From assembly GCA_900100895.1 (NCBI GenBank), contig FMTX01000019.1, positions 1 through 64,000 on the forward strand: a stretch of DNA of 64,000 bases. Reading direction: 5' to 3'. The stretch comes from Lachnospiraceae bacterium YSD2013 (GTDB lineage Bacteria; Bacillota; Clostridia; Lachnospirales; Lachnospiraceae). Both the position numbers and the translations under genes were made by a program. Under the pieces are notes generated by a model, which was not told the origin of the DNA, searched no databases, and saw nothing but the letters and a program-made list of their open reading frames with translations. Below are positions 33,296-41,890 of this stretch, one piece after another. Position 1 is the first letter of the stretch. Each line of letters opens with the position of its first letter.

Positions 33296-36200
33296 TTCTC
33301 GGCAAAATCCTTTTCTTTTAATACCACCATGTCGTTCTCGTCATAGCGTTTTCCCATTAAAACATCCAGGAAATATTTGGCGTTTTTCTTGGTGGAGCGG
33401 GCAATCGCTTCGTCCACCAAGTCCCTAACCTCTGTTACCGTTACACTATGTTCATTGGTCTGCTTGCTGTCGATTCTTGTGTGAAGCGCAAGCATACCCA
33501 TTTCATCGATTGTATAATCGCGGCTGAGCGCATATGCCTTGGCGTAAGCGGCAAGTTCTTTGTTATTGAGGGCTTCAATATCGTAGCTTACGTCGAAATT
33601 ACCGAGCATATCGCTGTTGTCGGATATGAATTTGTGCTTGGAGCGTCTTAAGCAGGTAAGCACAATGAAAAGCTTCTTGTCATCTGCCGAAAGAATACGT
33701 CTTACAGCATCGAGAGTCTCTCTTCTTAACTCGTGCGCATCCTGAATAATGAGCGCGCCACCGTAAAGCTTGGAAAGTGTCTCGCCGGCATCCTTGGCAT
33801 TTAAGGTGCTTGCCTTAATCTTGGCAACCTTACCGGAAATCTCTTCTTTGGAAGAAAGCTCCATGATGAGTCCCTTGGCAAGTTCAATTGCACTGTCTAA
33901 GTCTTCGCTGCCGATAATAACGTTACCGTGCGAAGAATCAGTGGAAATCTTCTCAATGGCTTCTTTGAGTCTCTTACGTCCGTCTTCAAGCTGAATGAAG
34001 GACTCGAAACGCTCTTCCTGCTCGGCTGTGAAACCTGAAGGTCTGATTACGGGCTCTTCGGGCTCGGCAGGCTCTGCATCGGTTTCATAAGATTCTGCGG
34101 TGTCTGCTTCCTGCTCAGGCTCTTCCACCGGCTCCTCGGCTACAGGTTCTTCAACTTCGGGAGTCTCAGGTTCTTGCACAGGCTCTTCCTGAACTTCTTC
34201 AGGTTCTTCCTCTACGGTGTCCTGCTCGGGCTCTGCTTCCGCAACTTCAGCTTCTTCTGCAAAAGAATCTGTCTCTTCGACAGGAACTTCTTCAGAAACA
34301 GCTTCTTCTGCTACTTCAACTTCCGCTACAGTTTCTTCTACAGCATCGAGTGCCTTGAATTCATATAATTTAACGTCGGTCTTGGGAAGTTCGGCCTCAA
34401 CCGGTTCTTCCTCAATCTCTTCCGTTATTTCTTCCTGTATCGCTTCAATAGCTTCTTCTGTTACCGCTTCTTCGGTTACTTCCGGCTCAGCTACGACTTC
34501 CTCAGCGGGTTCTTCTTCCTGTAAGAACTCTCTGTCATACGCATCTCTTTCTTCACTTGCCTCGGCAAATGCTTCAAGGTATCCGTTGTCTTCGAAGGTC
34601 TGCTCTTCGGTAGTTTCCTCGGTTACAAGCTCTTCTTCTTTAGCTTCGGAAACTTCCTCTGTATTATCTTCTTCCTGAACATAGGGAGTTCTGTCAAAGA
34701 ACAATTCCTCGGCAGTAGGCTCCTCTTCGTCAATAACTATCTCTCTGATGTCGCTTGACGACGAGTCGGAGTCGGTATCGGTATCAACATCGGATACTGT
34801 AAGTATCTCCTCGGGAACAACATTCTCTGCAGCCAAAGAAGCAATTACTTCAGATGCCGGAAGCACCTTGGTAACCTCTGTATCGTCAAAGAAAGATTCC
34901 TCAACTGTTGTGGTCTCAGCAGTCTCAGATGTCTCTTCAGTATCTGCTGTCTCATCGGGCTCGGCAACTTCTTCTATCTCTATACCGAGTCTGGCTGCTT
35001 CTTCGGTAGTAAGCTCTACCGTGGGACTTGTCTCAACTTCTTCTTCAAGCTGCTCCAAGAGTCCGTTTCTTGCGGATTCGTCGAAATCCTTGAACAAAGT
35101 GCTGGTCTGCTGTAATACCTTGCGGTGCATGTTCTCGCGCCATGCTTTTTCATTGGCACTTCTTAAACGCTCCCACTCGGCGAGGACATCTTCGATACTT
35201 ATCTGACCGGTAATCTGCTTGTCTACTATTTCCTGATCGGGGATGTTGAAGCTTATCTGACCGTCACCCTCGAGAGAAACCATATCGTCGTAATTGGGGA
35301 ATACAATTGCGGGATTGTTGGTAGCCTTGGGCATAACTTCGTGCATGTCGTCGAAACGGCCTTGCTTGGGTATAACCGTACGGGCTACTCCGGGTTCTTT
35401 CTTAAGGGCGGAATCAAGATCGTTGATATTATAGATAACAGTCTCATCGGAAGGCTCTTCTTTGTCTTCTTTGACAGGTTCGGTTATGGGAGGAATGACA
35501 GTGGTAATATCATCCGCTTCAGCTTCCTCAACCTCGAGTGTTTCCTGCTCGCTTGCGGGTGCTTCCTCAATAGGAGGAATCATGGTGGTGATGTCGTCAT
35601 AAACCTCTTCCACAACTTCTTCGACAGGCTCGGAAACTTCCTGCACTACCGGCTCAGCCTGAGGCTTCTCATTATCGTTAAAGAAAACCTCCGCCATGCT
35701 GTTGGCAAGTTCTTTCTGCAAATCTATGGTGTTGAACTTGCTGACATCCATATCCTTAACAAGGATATCGTTCTCCTTGGGGCCGGTGAGGCGTCTGTAA
35801 AGAGCATCCTGCTCGGCGGATAACGGCTCATGAAGTGCTTTAAGCTCAAGAGCCTTAACCACGTACTTACCTTCACCGAAGTAAATGGCAATCTGGTTAC
35901 ACTCTTCAACGCACTTCTCACTTACGCCCTGCATATGATAAAGGTATGCAAGCTCGTACATCCATTTTTCTTTACAATCGTACTGCTGGAGTTCTTCAAG
36001 AACTTCGATACGCTCTTCGAGGCTTACTTCCTCGGCGGTATAGAGTTTATACTTTAAGATAAGTCGGCCCGGATCTCTCGGGGCAACCTGCTTGAATTCT
36101 TTCAAATATTCAATGGCGTTAACGATATCTCCGAGCTTGATGGATAGCTCGCACAAAGAATAAAGTATCATTCTTCCGCCGGGATTCCGCTGATAAGCCA

Positions 36201-36393
36201 AAAATAAAACATCACGGCTGTCCTCAAAGCGCTTACACATCTTGTATAAGTCACTTATGGTACAGAGCATCATGCTGTTCTTGACATTGCGCCAATCTAT
36301 GGTATCCGCTATTTCAACGGCTTCTTTGTATTTTCTTTCCTGAATAAGTGCCCGGATCTCGTCGGCCCGGACTTTATACTCGTATTTATCCAA
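33292..36393 (-). CDS. TPR-acidic-AAA-like protein cotranscribed with glgB
   Basis: The 1033-aa protein starts at TTG 36393 behind AAAGGGTG. Residues 1-205 look like TPR helical repeats (LYSLCELSIKLGDIVNAIEYL). Residues about 230-790 are low-complexity and rich in Glu, Val, Thr and Pro, with a repeated DDITT(M/V)IPPI motif. Residues about 790-1033 resemble an AAA-type domain: a Walker B-like GGALIIQDAHEL is seen, but the Walker A position (GNVIIGSEDLDSAIEL) lacks GKT. ATP binding is therefore doubtful. No TM. It may be a scaffold; the function is unknown. Gene overlap with glgB suggests cotranslation. Confidence 0.65.
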   Translation of the reverse strand: MDKYEYKVRADEIRALIQERKYKEAVEIADTIDWRNVKNSMMLCTISDLYKMCKRFEDSRDVLFLAYQRNPGGRMILYSLCELSIKLGDIVNAIEYLKEFKQVAPRDPGRLILKYKLYTAEEVSLEERIEVLEELQQYDCKEKWMYELAYLYHMQGVSEKCVEECNQIAIYFGEGKYVVKALELKALHEPLSAEQDALYRRLTGPKENDILVKDMDVSKFNTIDLQKELANSMAEVFFNDNEKPQAEPVVQEVSEPVEEVVEEVYDDITTMIPPIEEAPASEQETLEVEEAEADDITTVIPPITEPVKEDKEEPSDETVIYNINDLDSALKKEPGVARTVIPKQGRFDDMHEVMPKATNNPAIVFPNYDDMVSLEGDGQISFNIPDQEIVDKQITGQISIEDVLAEWERLRSANEKAWRENMHRKVLQQTSTLFKDFDESARNGLLEQLEEEVETSPTVELTTEEAARLGIEIEEVAEPDETADTEETSETAETTTVEESFFDDTEVTKVLPASEVIASLAAENVVPEEILTVSDVDTDTDSDSSSSDIREIVIDEEEPTAEELFFDRTPYVQEEDNTEEVSEAKEEELVTEETTEEQTFEDNGYLEAFAEASEERDAYDREFLQEEEPAEEVVAEPEVTEEAVTEEAIEAIQEEITEEIEEEPVEAELPKTDVKLYEFKALDAVEETVAEVEVAEEAVSEEVPVEETDSFAEEAEVAEAEPEQDTVEEEPEEVQEEPVQEPETPEVEEPVAEEPVEEPEQEADTAESYETDAEPAEPEEPVIRPSGFTAEQEERFESFIQLEDGRKRLKEAIEKISTDSSHGNVIIGSEDLDSAIELAKGLIMELSSKEEISGKVAKIKASTLNAKDAGETLSKLYGGALIIQDAHELRRETLDAVRRILSADDKKLFIVLTCLRRSKHKFISDNSDMLGNFDVSYDIEALNNKELAAYAKAYALSRDYTIDEMGMLALHTRIDSKQTNEHSVTVTEVRDLVDEAIARSTKKNAKYFLDVLMGKRYDENDMVVLKEKDFAEK

Positions 36394-36441
36394 TTCTTTA
36401 CACCCTTTTCCTAGGTAAATAATACTTCCCCTATCGTAAAA

Positions 36442-36470
36442 ATTGTATCACACCATATGGTCAAAGGCAA
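36442..36470 (-). promoter_or_regulatory. Promoter of the TPR-glgB transcript
   Basis: Minus strand: -35 TTGCCT (36470-36465), a 17-nt spacer ending in TGA, -10 TACAAT (36447-36442). The extended -10 element strengthens the call. Confidence 0.55.
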
Positions 36471-36476
36471 CAAATA

Positions 36477-36498
36477 AGACCACAAAATATTGTGGTCT
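36477..36498 (-). terminator. Hairpin downstream of tRNA-Lys
   Basis: The perfect 9-bp arms 36477-36485 and 36490-36498 (AGACCACAA/TTGTGGTCT) have a 4-nt loop, followed on the minus strand by TTATTTG. It probably ends transcripts coming from tRNA-Lys. Confidence 0.55.
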
Positions 36499-36551
36499 CA
36501 GCTCGAATTTATGTTCTATATTGAGTTATACTGTAATACAAGATTGAGCTA

Positions 36552-36591
36552 CCGTCACATCGAAAATACCTCTGTGACGGCGGAATTTTTT
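36552..36591 (+). terminator. Plus-oriented terminator-like hairpin without an upstream gene
   Basis: The perfect 8-bp arms CCGTCACA (36552-36559) and TGTGACGG (36573-36580) precede a T-run at 36586-36591. No plus-strand gene ends nearby; on the minus strand no T-run follows. It may end antisense transcription or act as an RNA fold. Confidence 0.4.
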
Positions 36592-36640
36592 ACAAAAAAA
36601 AGCCGCAAACCTGCACAAAGCTAAGCTTACGACTAATGCG

Positions 36641-36713
36641 TGCGCCTTCAGGGGCTCGAACCCTGGACACCCTGATTAAGAGTCAGGTGCTCTACCAACT
36701 GAGCTAAAGGCGC
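36641..36713 (-). tRNA. tRNA-Lys (anticodon CTT)
   Basis: Acceptor GCGCCTT/AAGGCGC with discriminator A, D-arm AGCTCAGTTGGTAGAGCA, anticodon arm CCTGA-CTCTTAA-TCAGG giving CTT, and T-arm GGTTCGAGCC. 73 nt, CCA not encoded. Confidence 0.95.
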
Positions 36714-36738
36714 ATGTCTTATTCACAACGCAAGAAAG

Positions 36739-36767
36739 AATATATCACAGGTATTTTCTTTTTGCAA
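36739..36767 (-). promoter_or_regulatory. Promoter of tRNA-Lys
   Basis: Minus strand: -35 TTGCAA (36767-36762), a 17-nt spacer ending TGA, -10 TATATT (36744-36739), 25 nt before the tRNA. Confidence 0.75.
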
Positions 36768-36832
36768 GTGTTTTTTTAAAAAATTTTTAAAGTATTTTTA
36801 TAAGTACAATTTTCAACGTTTTGTTAGTTTTG

Positions 36833-36861
36833 TTGACGGCCCCTTTTTAATTTGCTATAAC
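36833..36861 (+). promoter_or_regulatory. Promoter of the 36895 gene pair
   Basis: -35 TTGACG (36833-36838), a 17-nt spacer ending TGC, -10 TATAAC (36856-36861). Confidence 0.8.
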
Positions 36862-36894
36862 TAATTTCGGATTATAAAAGAGGAGGATTTTTCT

Positions 36895-37425
36895 ATGATT
36901 ACAGCTAAAAAATCTAAAGCTTGGATCGTGCTTATTGCCTTGGCAGTATTCTTTCTGTTCCTTGGCGTGGTCGCAGGTGATGATGCCCTGGGCGTAATGA
37001 TGATTTTCTGCATCGCATGCCTTGTTATCGGCCTTATTATTATGGTAGTTTCATCCAAGAACTTCAAGAAGAAATCCGCATTGCTTGCACAGATGAACAC
37101 AGACGGAACCATTGACCGCATCAATAACGGTATCGCCAATGGTACGGCTACTTATTTTAAATCATTAAAGCTTGCGCTTACTTCCACAGAACTTGTTGAG
37201 AACTCCAACAACCCCTTCATCATTAAATATGAAGACATTGCCAACGTATATCGCAGCAATGTTCGTGAGGGCAAGTACGATTACACTTATCAGTATATTC
37301 GTATAGACTTAAAGAACGGACAGACCGTTTACGTAGCTACCGTTCCGAGAGTAAGAGTTCCCGCCGAATTCGGCAACGCTATCGGAACCATCAAAAAGAA
37401 TATGAGCGCTGAAGGAGGATTCTAA
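36895..37425 (+). CDS. Membrane protein with two N-terminal helices and PH-like cytoplasmic domain
   Basis: The 176-aa protein follows AGGAGG. Two TMs lie at about 9-27 and 33-53. The rest (about 70-176) alternates strands in a PH-like pattern: LKLALTSTELVE, FIIKYEDIANVYRSN, QYIRIDLKNGQTVYVATVP. I do not recognise a named family. It is paired with a zinc-ribbon gene 2 nt downstream. The function is unknown. Confidence 0.65.
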   Translation: MITAKKSKAWIVLIALAVFFLFLGVVAGDDALGVMMIFCIACLVIGLIIMVVSSKNFKKKSALLAQMNTDGTIDRINNGIANGTATYFKSLKLALTSTELVENSNNPFIIKYEDIANVYRSNVREGKYDYTYQYIRIDLKNGQTVYVATVPRVRVPAEFGNAIGTIKKNMSAEGGF

Positions 37426-37427
37426 AC

Positions 37428-37664
37428 ATGGTTATTGTATACGGAAGCAAGAACAGTATTAAGATAAAGAAAAACCTCGGCGTGAATGTCTGCCCCAACT
37501 GCGGTATGAATACCGAGAAGGTTTTGGCAGCCGAGAAGCAGCAGTTCACTGTTTTCTATATCCCGATTTTCTCACACACCCTGAGAAAAGGCCTTATCTG
37601 TCCCAACTGCGGCATGTACAAGACTCTTACCAATGCCGAATTCAAAGAAATGGCCAATAATTAG
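37428..37664 (+). CDS. Small zinc-ribbon protein
   Basis: The 78-aa protein has two CPNCG knuckles (near residues 22-26 and 58-62), expected to form one zinc ribbon. Between them is an aromatic segment (FTVFYIPIFSHTLRKG). The layout resembles the small zinc-ribbon family of Firmicutes in which FYIP or a similar motif follows the first knuckle. It is cotranscribed with the membrane PH-like gene and followed by a terminator. Confidence 0.75.
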   Translation: MVIVYGSKNSIKIKKNLGVNVCPNCGMNTEKVLAAEKQQFTVFYIPIFSHTLRKGLICPNCGMYKTLTNAEFKEMANN

Positions 37665-37676
37665 ATATATGCATGT

Positions 37677-37710
37677 AACCTCGGGGCTTAGGCTTCGGGG
37701 TTTTCTTTTT
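37677..37710 (+). terminator. Terminator after the zinc-ribbon gene
   Basis: AACCTCGG (37677-37684) pairs with TTCGGGGTT, with G-U pairs, and a T-rich tract follows at 37701-37710. Confidence 0.65.
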
Positions 37711-37719
37711 CCTTTCATA

Positions 37720-37728
37720 TGCTATAAT
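37720..37728 (+). promoter_or_regulatory. Extended -10 promoter of tatD-rsmA
   Basis: TGC directly precedes a perfect TATAAT (37723-37728); the -35 region is weak. It lies 32 nt before the TatD ATG. Confidence 0.6.
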
Positions 37729-37760
37729 AGACGTGCTTTTAATAGACGCGGAGATATTTT

Positions 37761-38522
37761 ATGATTTTTGATTCACATTCGCATTACGACGATTCGGCCT
37801 TCGACGAGGACAGAGACGAAGTTCTCACGGGCCTTTACGACAAAGGAATAGATAAAGTCATTTCGGCTTCTTCAAGCTGGGATTCCCTTGAAAAGGTATT
37901 GGATATTTGCCACAAGTATTCTTTTGCCTATCCCGCACTCGGAATTCATCCGGAGAACGCTACAGACTTAACTTTCGAGCGCCGACCGCTTCTTGAAGAG
38001 CTTATAGCTTTGGAAAAACCCGTGGCTATAGGCGAAATCGGCCTCGATTACCACTATGACGAGCCTCCGCGCGACTATCAAAAGGATATTTTCGAATATC
38101 AGCTTGAACTTGCGAAGAAGCTCAATCTTCCTATCATAGTTCACTCGCGCGACGCGGCTGAAGATACATACGAAATCATCAAGGCTCGCAACCCCGATAA
38201 GAAGGGCGTAATACATTGCTTTTCCTCTTCATATGAAATGGCGGTTAAGTATATTGATATGGGCTACTATATCGGTATCGGTGGCGTAGTTACCTTTAAG
38301 AACGCTGCCAAGCTTAAGGACATTGCTTCCAGAATCCCGCTTACATCGATACTTCTTGAGACAGACTGCCCTTACATGGCGCCCGTTCCTTTCAGAGGTA
38401 AGAGAAACGACTCATCTCTTCTCACCTACGTAGCCGAGGAGATAGCGAGTCTACGCGGAATCTCTGCAGAAGAAGTAATCGCAACGACGCACGCCAACAC
38501 CTGTACACTTTTTAACGTCTGA
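37761..38522 (+). CDS. TatD-family metal-dependent hydrolase
   Basis: The 253-aa protein has the TatD signatures: FDSHSHYDD (HxH), GEIGLDYHYD with the metal Glu, PIIVHSRDA, GVIHCFSSS, and LLETDCPYMAP. All metal ligands are present. The family acts as 3'-5' DNase/RNase or D-tyrosyl-type deacylase-like hydrolase. The gene is 14 nt upstream of rsmA, a pairing common in Firmicutes. Confidence 0.93.
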   Translation: MIFDSHSHYDDSAFDEDRDEVLTGLYDKGIDKVISASSSWDSLEKVLDICHKYSFAYPALGIHPENATDLTFERRPLLEELIALEKPVAIGEIGLDYHYDEPPRDYQKDIFEYQLELAKKLNLPIIVHSRDAAEDTYEIIKARNPDKKGVIHCFSSSYEMAVKYIDMGYYIGIGGVVTFKNAAKLKDIASRIPLTSILLETDCPYMAPVPFRGKRNDSSLLTYVAEEIASLRGISAEEVIATTHANTCTLFNV

Positions 38523-38536
38523 CAGAAAGGACCTTT

Positions 38537-39397
38537 ATGGCTAATCTCGGCATACCTTCCAATACACTTAAGGTACTTGAAAAATACAACTTCAGTTTTC
38601 AGAAGAAATTCGGACAGAACTTCCTTATAGATACTCACATTCTTGAGGGAATAATCAAAGGCGCCGGTATCACTGAGGATGACTGTGTGCTCGAAATCGG
38701 CCCCGGTATCGGTACTATGACTCAGTATCTGTGCGAGGCTGCAAGATTTGTCATTGCTGTCGAGATAGACAAGAACCTTATTCCTATCTTAGGCGACACT
38801 CTGTCTGAATACGACAATAAGATTGTCCTTAACGAAGATGTTTTGAAGGTAAATATCAACGAACTCTGCGACAAATATAATGAAGGTCGCCCTATTAAAG
38901 TAGTAGCCAATCTTCCTTATTACATTACTACCCCCATCATCATGGGGCTTTTTGAGAGCCATGTTCCGCTTGAAAGCATCACTGTAATGGTTCAGAAGGA
39001 AGTTGCCGAGAGAATGCAGGTAGGTCCCGGCACCAAGGATTACGGCGCGCTTTCTTTGGCCGTACAGTTCTATTCCAAGCCTGAAGTTATTATGACGGTA
39101 TCCGCGGGATGCTTTATTCCCCGACCCAATGTTGACAGTGCAGTTATTAAGCTTACCGCACACAAAGAAAACCCCGTTTCCGTAAGAAACGAGGCCTTTA
39201 TGTTTAATATAATCAGAGCCGCTTTCAACCAGCGCCGTAAGACTCTTGCCAATGCGCTTGTAAACGGCGGTATCAACGTCACAAGAGATGACGTATACGA
39301 AGCGCTTTCAAAGATGGAGCTCTCCGCCACCGTAAGAGGCGAGGCCCTCACCCTTGAACAGTTCGCTACACTCAGCGATTTGCTGAGTCAGTCTTAA
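38537..39397 (+). CDS. rsmA: 16S rRNA dimethyladenosine transferase RsmA (KsgA)
   Basis: The 286-aa protein has the SAM-binding start KFGQNFLID, VLEIGPGIGTMT (motif I), AVEIDKNLIP, and the catalytic NLPYYITTPI. Full family length with the C-terminal helical domain. It dimethylates two adenosines near the 3' end of 16S rRNA. The 3' end overlaps the convergent histidine kinase gene by 26 nt. Confidence 0.97.
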   Translation: MANLGIPSNTLKVLEKYNFSFQKKFGQNFLIDTHILEGIIKGAGITEDDCVLEIGPGIGTMTQYLCEAARFVIAVEIDKNLIPILGDTLSEYDNKIVLNEDVLKVNINELCDKYNEGRPIKVVANLPYYITTPIIMGLFESHVPLESITVMVQKEVAERMQVGPGTKDYGALSLAVQFYSKPEVIMTVSAGCFIPRPNVDSAVIKLTAHKENPVSVRNEAFMFNIIRAAFNQRRKTLANALVNGGINVTRDDVYEALSKMELSATVRGEALTLEQFATLSDLLSQS

Positions 39398-41735
39398 CAT
39401 TATTCATTATGGTTCTCTTGAGCTGTCCCATTCCGAACGGCTTCGAAATATAATCTGCGAAGCCTTCAGCCAGATAATCTTCGATGACGTCTGTCGCCGC
39501 ATTGGCTGTCATTACCACAATCGGAGTTTCCTTGTTAAGAGAATCCTTCGTGTTCTTTATCTTATCCAGCGTTTCTATTCCATCCAATCCCGGCATCATG
39601 TGGTCGAGCAGGATAATATCGTACTTGTTCTTGTCGCACAGCCCAATGGCGTTTTCGCCGTTAAGTGCACAGTCTACACTTACTTCCGTATTCTTAAGTA
39701 AGCTTCTTACTACCTTAATATTAAGCTCTACATCATCCACAACCAGGAGTTTAAGCTTGGGAAGCTTAATACGCTCATCGCTCTCATAATGAACATCTTC
39801 GCCGATATTCCCGGTACTTACGTCAAAAGAACCGACTTTATCCCAGGACATTACGCGCATGGGTATCTGTACTCTAAACTTCGAGCCGACTCCGTAAGTA
39901 CTTTCAACGTCTATTGTTCCGTTCATGAGCCCTACTATACCCTTCGTGATGGCAAGTCCCAGTCCGGTACCCTCTATCTGGTGATTGGCATACTCGTCTG
40001 CCCTGTAAAAATCGGTGAAGAGAGTTGCGAGATCTTCCTGCTTAATACCGCGTCCCGTATCCGCTACGGAATATTCAAGCTCGATTTCCCGCTCGTTCTT
40101 TCTTTCAAAAGAAAGATCTACGGCAATCTTTCCGGATTCCGTATACTTAATCGCATTGGACAAAAGATTGATTATTATCTGCTGGATTCTTATCTCATCA
40201 CCATACAAAAGTGAAGGCATATCTTCCGCTATGTTGACCGACACCTCCAGCTGTTTGTCCTTGGCTCTTGTCTCTACAATGCTGTAGCAAGCCATCATGC
40301 ATCGCTTGATATCAAAAGGCTCGGGAACAAGCTTCATATTACCCGAATCAAGCTTGGTGAAATCGAGTATATCGTTCACAAGGTGCAAAAGAAGCTTTCC
40401 TGCTTTATCCACATCCTCGGCATAACTCACAATGCTTTCCTCGGTGCTCTCATGCTTGATGGCTTCATTCATACCCATAATTGCATTGATGGGAGTACGC
40501 AGTTCATGTGACATGGAAGCTAAGAATCTGGACTTGGTCTCTGCGGCTTCTTTCTCCACGCGAAGGTGCATAAGCATGCGTGTGGCGTTCATAAATACCA
40601 TGATTGTCAGTATCAGAAAACCGCTTCCGAGATATAAACCATCCATTCTCTCAAACGCCGACAAATAAACAACAATTTGTGCTACTCCGCCGATAGCGGC
40701 TGCCACATATCCGAAAATGACTTCCGAATAGCGCTCTCTCTCGTGATTTCTTAAATCCTTAATATGTGTATAGATTCCGATTGCAAATTCTGTGTAGAGA
40801 AGCAAAAATGCTACCCAGACACTGTCTTCCGGACTTGCAACATTGGCAATAACAAGAGCTGTCCACAGCAAAAAATCAGCAAAGCAAACCAAGACAAATA
40901 TTCCGTGAATCTTCTGATACCGTCTCTGCTGAATCCAGTCTAAGTATGTAGACAAAAACATCGGCAGCACAAGAAGGCAGAAATACGGAACAACCTTGGC
41001 CATTCCCAGGTTAGGGAAGAAATACTCACGATAAGTGGACTGTGTCATGTTCCAGATAGCAACAATCAGCATCGCCCAGCTTATGGAGTCTACCTTAACA
41101 CGTCCCTTGGTGGCGAAGCGTAATACCTGTCCCGCAACAATTCCGATGATTCCCATTGCAAGAAAAGCTATACCGAAGACTATGCCCACCATCTGAGATC
41201 CTACGTAGCTATAGAATATGGCCACCTTGTCTCCGTAAAGTACCTTTGTAATGGTCCTGTCTCCGTTTCTCGGCGCAACTCCTTCTATCCTTAACTGCGC
41301 CCTTGAATCTTCGGGAGTGAGTTCCACGTAAAAGTATCGACTTATGGGATTATTCCACTTAAGTCGTTCGTTGGACAAATTGTACTCTTCTCTTAATTCC
41401 CCGTTGATATAAACTTTAATGTTTTGATGGATTTCTCTGAATGAAATACAGTCGGTTCCTGCGATTCTGTCGGGAAGAATTCTTTCAAGCACAACAACGT
41501 CCCCTGCTCGCGCCGGAATTCTCATGGGAAGTTCAACATCCTCATAAGTCTCGTCGGGCGTCGACAGAGTCCATTCATTCTTAAGTTCGAAATAATATCC
41601 CGTTTCTTTGTGATCCGTAGGAAGAAAGAAACAAACAAAGCTTACATAGAGTATAAGGGCTATGGCCGCTAAGCCTGCAATCACCTCATACACTGTTATA
41701 TGAAAATTCCCCTTATTTGAATGTTTAATTTTCAT
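39372..41735 (-). CDS. Hybrid sensor histidine kinase with 7TM-like sensor
   Basis: The 787-aa protein has a first TM (18-35) and an extracytoplasmic beta-rich domain (about 40-180: RIEGVAPRNGD). It then has seven or so TMs (about 185-395) in the style of 7TMR-DISM sensors. HisKA follows with ASMSHELRTPINAIMG (phospho-His), then HATPase with NLLSNAIKYTESG and DTGRGI, and a C-terminal receiver with LLVVDDVELN and the phospho-Asp in DIILLDHMMPGLDG. The output is not encoded adjacently. Weak SD. Convergent with rsmA and divergent from ilvE. Confidence 0.9.
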   Translation of the reverse strand: MKIKHSNKGNFHITVYEVIAGLAAIALILYVSFVCFFLPTDHKETGYYFELKNEWTLSTPDETYEDVELPMRIPARAGDVVVLERILPDRIAGTDCISFREIHQNIKVYINGELREEYNLSNERLKWNNPISRYFYVELTPEDSRAQLRIEGVAPRNGDRTITKVLYGDKVAIFYSYVGSQMVGIVFGIAFLAMGIIGIVAGQVLRFATKGRVKVDSISWAMLIVAIWNMTQSTYREYFFPNLGMAKVVPYFCLLVLPMFLSTYLDWIQQRRYQKIHGIFVLVCFADFLLWTALVIANVASPEDSVWVAFLLLYTEFAIGIYTHIKDLRNHERERYSEVIFGYVAAAIGGVAQIVVYLSAFERMDGLYLGSGFLILTIMVFMNATRMLMHLRVEKEAAETKSRFLASMSHELRTPINAIMGMNEAIKHESTEESIVSYAEDVDKAGKLLLHLVNDILDFTKLDSGNMKLVPEPFDIKRCMMACYSIVETRAKDKQLEVSVNIAEDMPSLLYGDEIRIQQIIINLLSNAIKYTESGKIAVDLSFERKNEREIELEYSVADTGRGIKQEDLATLFTDFYRADEYANHQIEGTGLGLAITKGIVGLMNGTIDVESTYGVGSKFRVQIPMRVMSWDKVGSFDVSTGNIGEDVHYESDERIKLPKLKLLVVDDVELNIKVVRSLLKNTEVSVDCALNGENAIGLCDKNKYDIILLDHMMPGLDGIETLDKIKNTKDSLNKETPIVVMTANAATDVIEDYLAEGFADYISKPFGMGQLKRTIMNNVKTDSANR

Positions 41736-41780
41736 ATATAACTACTTTATCATAACAGAGTAAAAAAGTGAACTTCTTTT

Positions 41781-41798
41781 ACGTAAAACCTTTTACGT
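41781..41798. promoter_or_regulatory. Palindrome between the kinase gene and ilvE
   Basis: ACGTAAAA-CC-TTTTACGT: perfect 8-bp arms, 14 nt upstream of the ilvE -35 box. Size and position suit a dimeric regulator; the factor is unknown. Confidence 0.5.
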
Positions 41799-41812
41799 GG
41801 CACCTTTTTTTA

Positions 41813-41841
41813 TTGACAATTGAAATAAATGGGGACATAAT
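41813..41841 (+). promoter_or_regulatory. Promoter of ilvE
   Basis: -35 TTGACA (41813-41818) and -10 CATAAT (41836-41841), 17-nt spacer. Confidence 0.75.
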
Positions 41842-41890
41842 ATAAGTCAACGATTTAATTCGTTAAAGAATGAAAGAAGGGAGCTTTACG

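Noticed and set aside
34217-35206. Long Ser/Thr-rich plus-strand ORFs
   Set aside because: They are the antisense of the Glu/Val-rich part of the TPR-acidic protein; the simple codons GAA/GAG give TTC/CTC runs on the other strand. No SD, promoter or domain.
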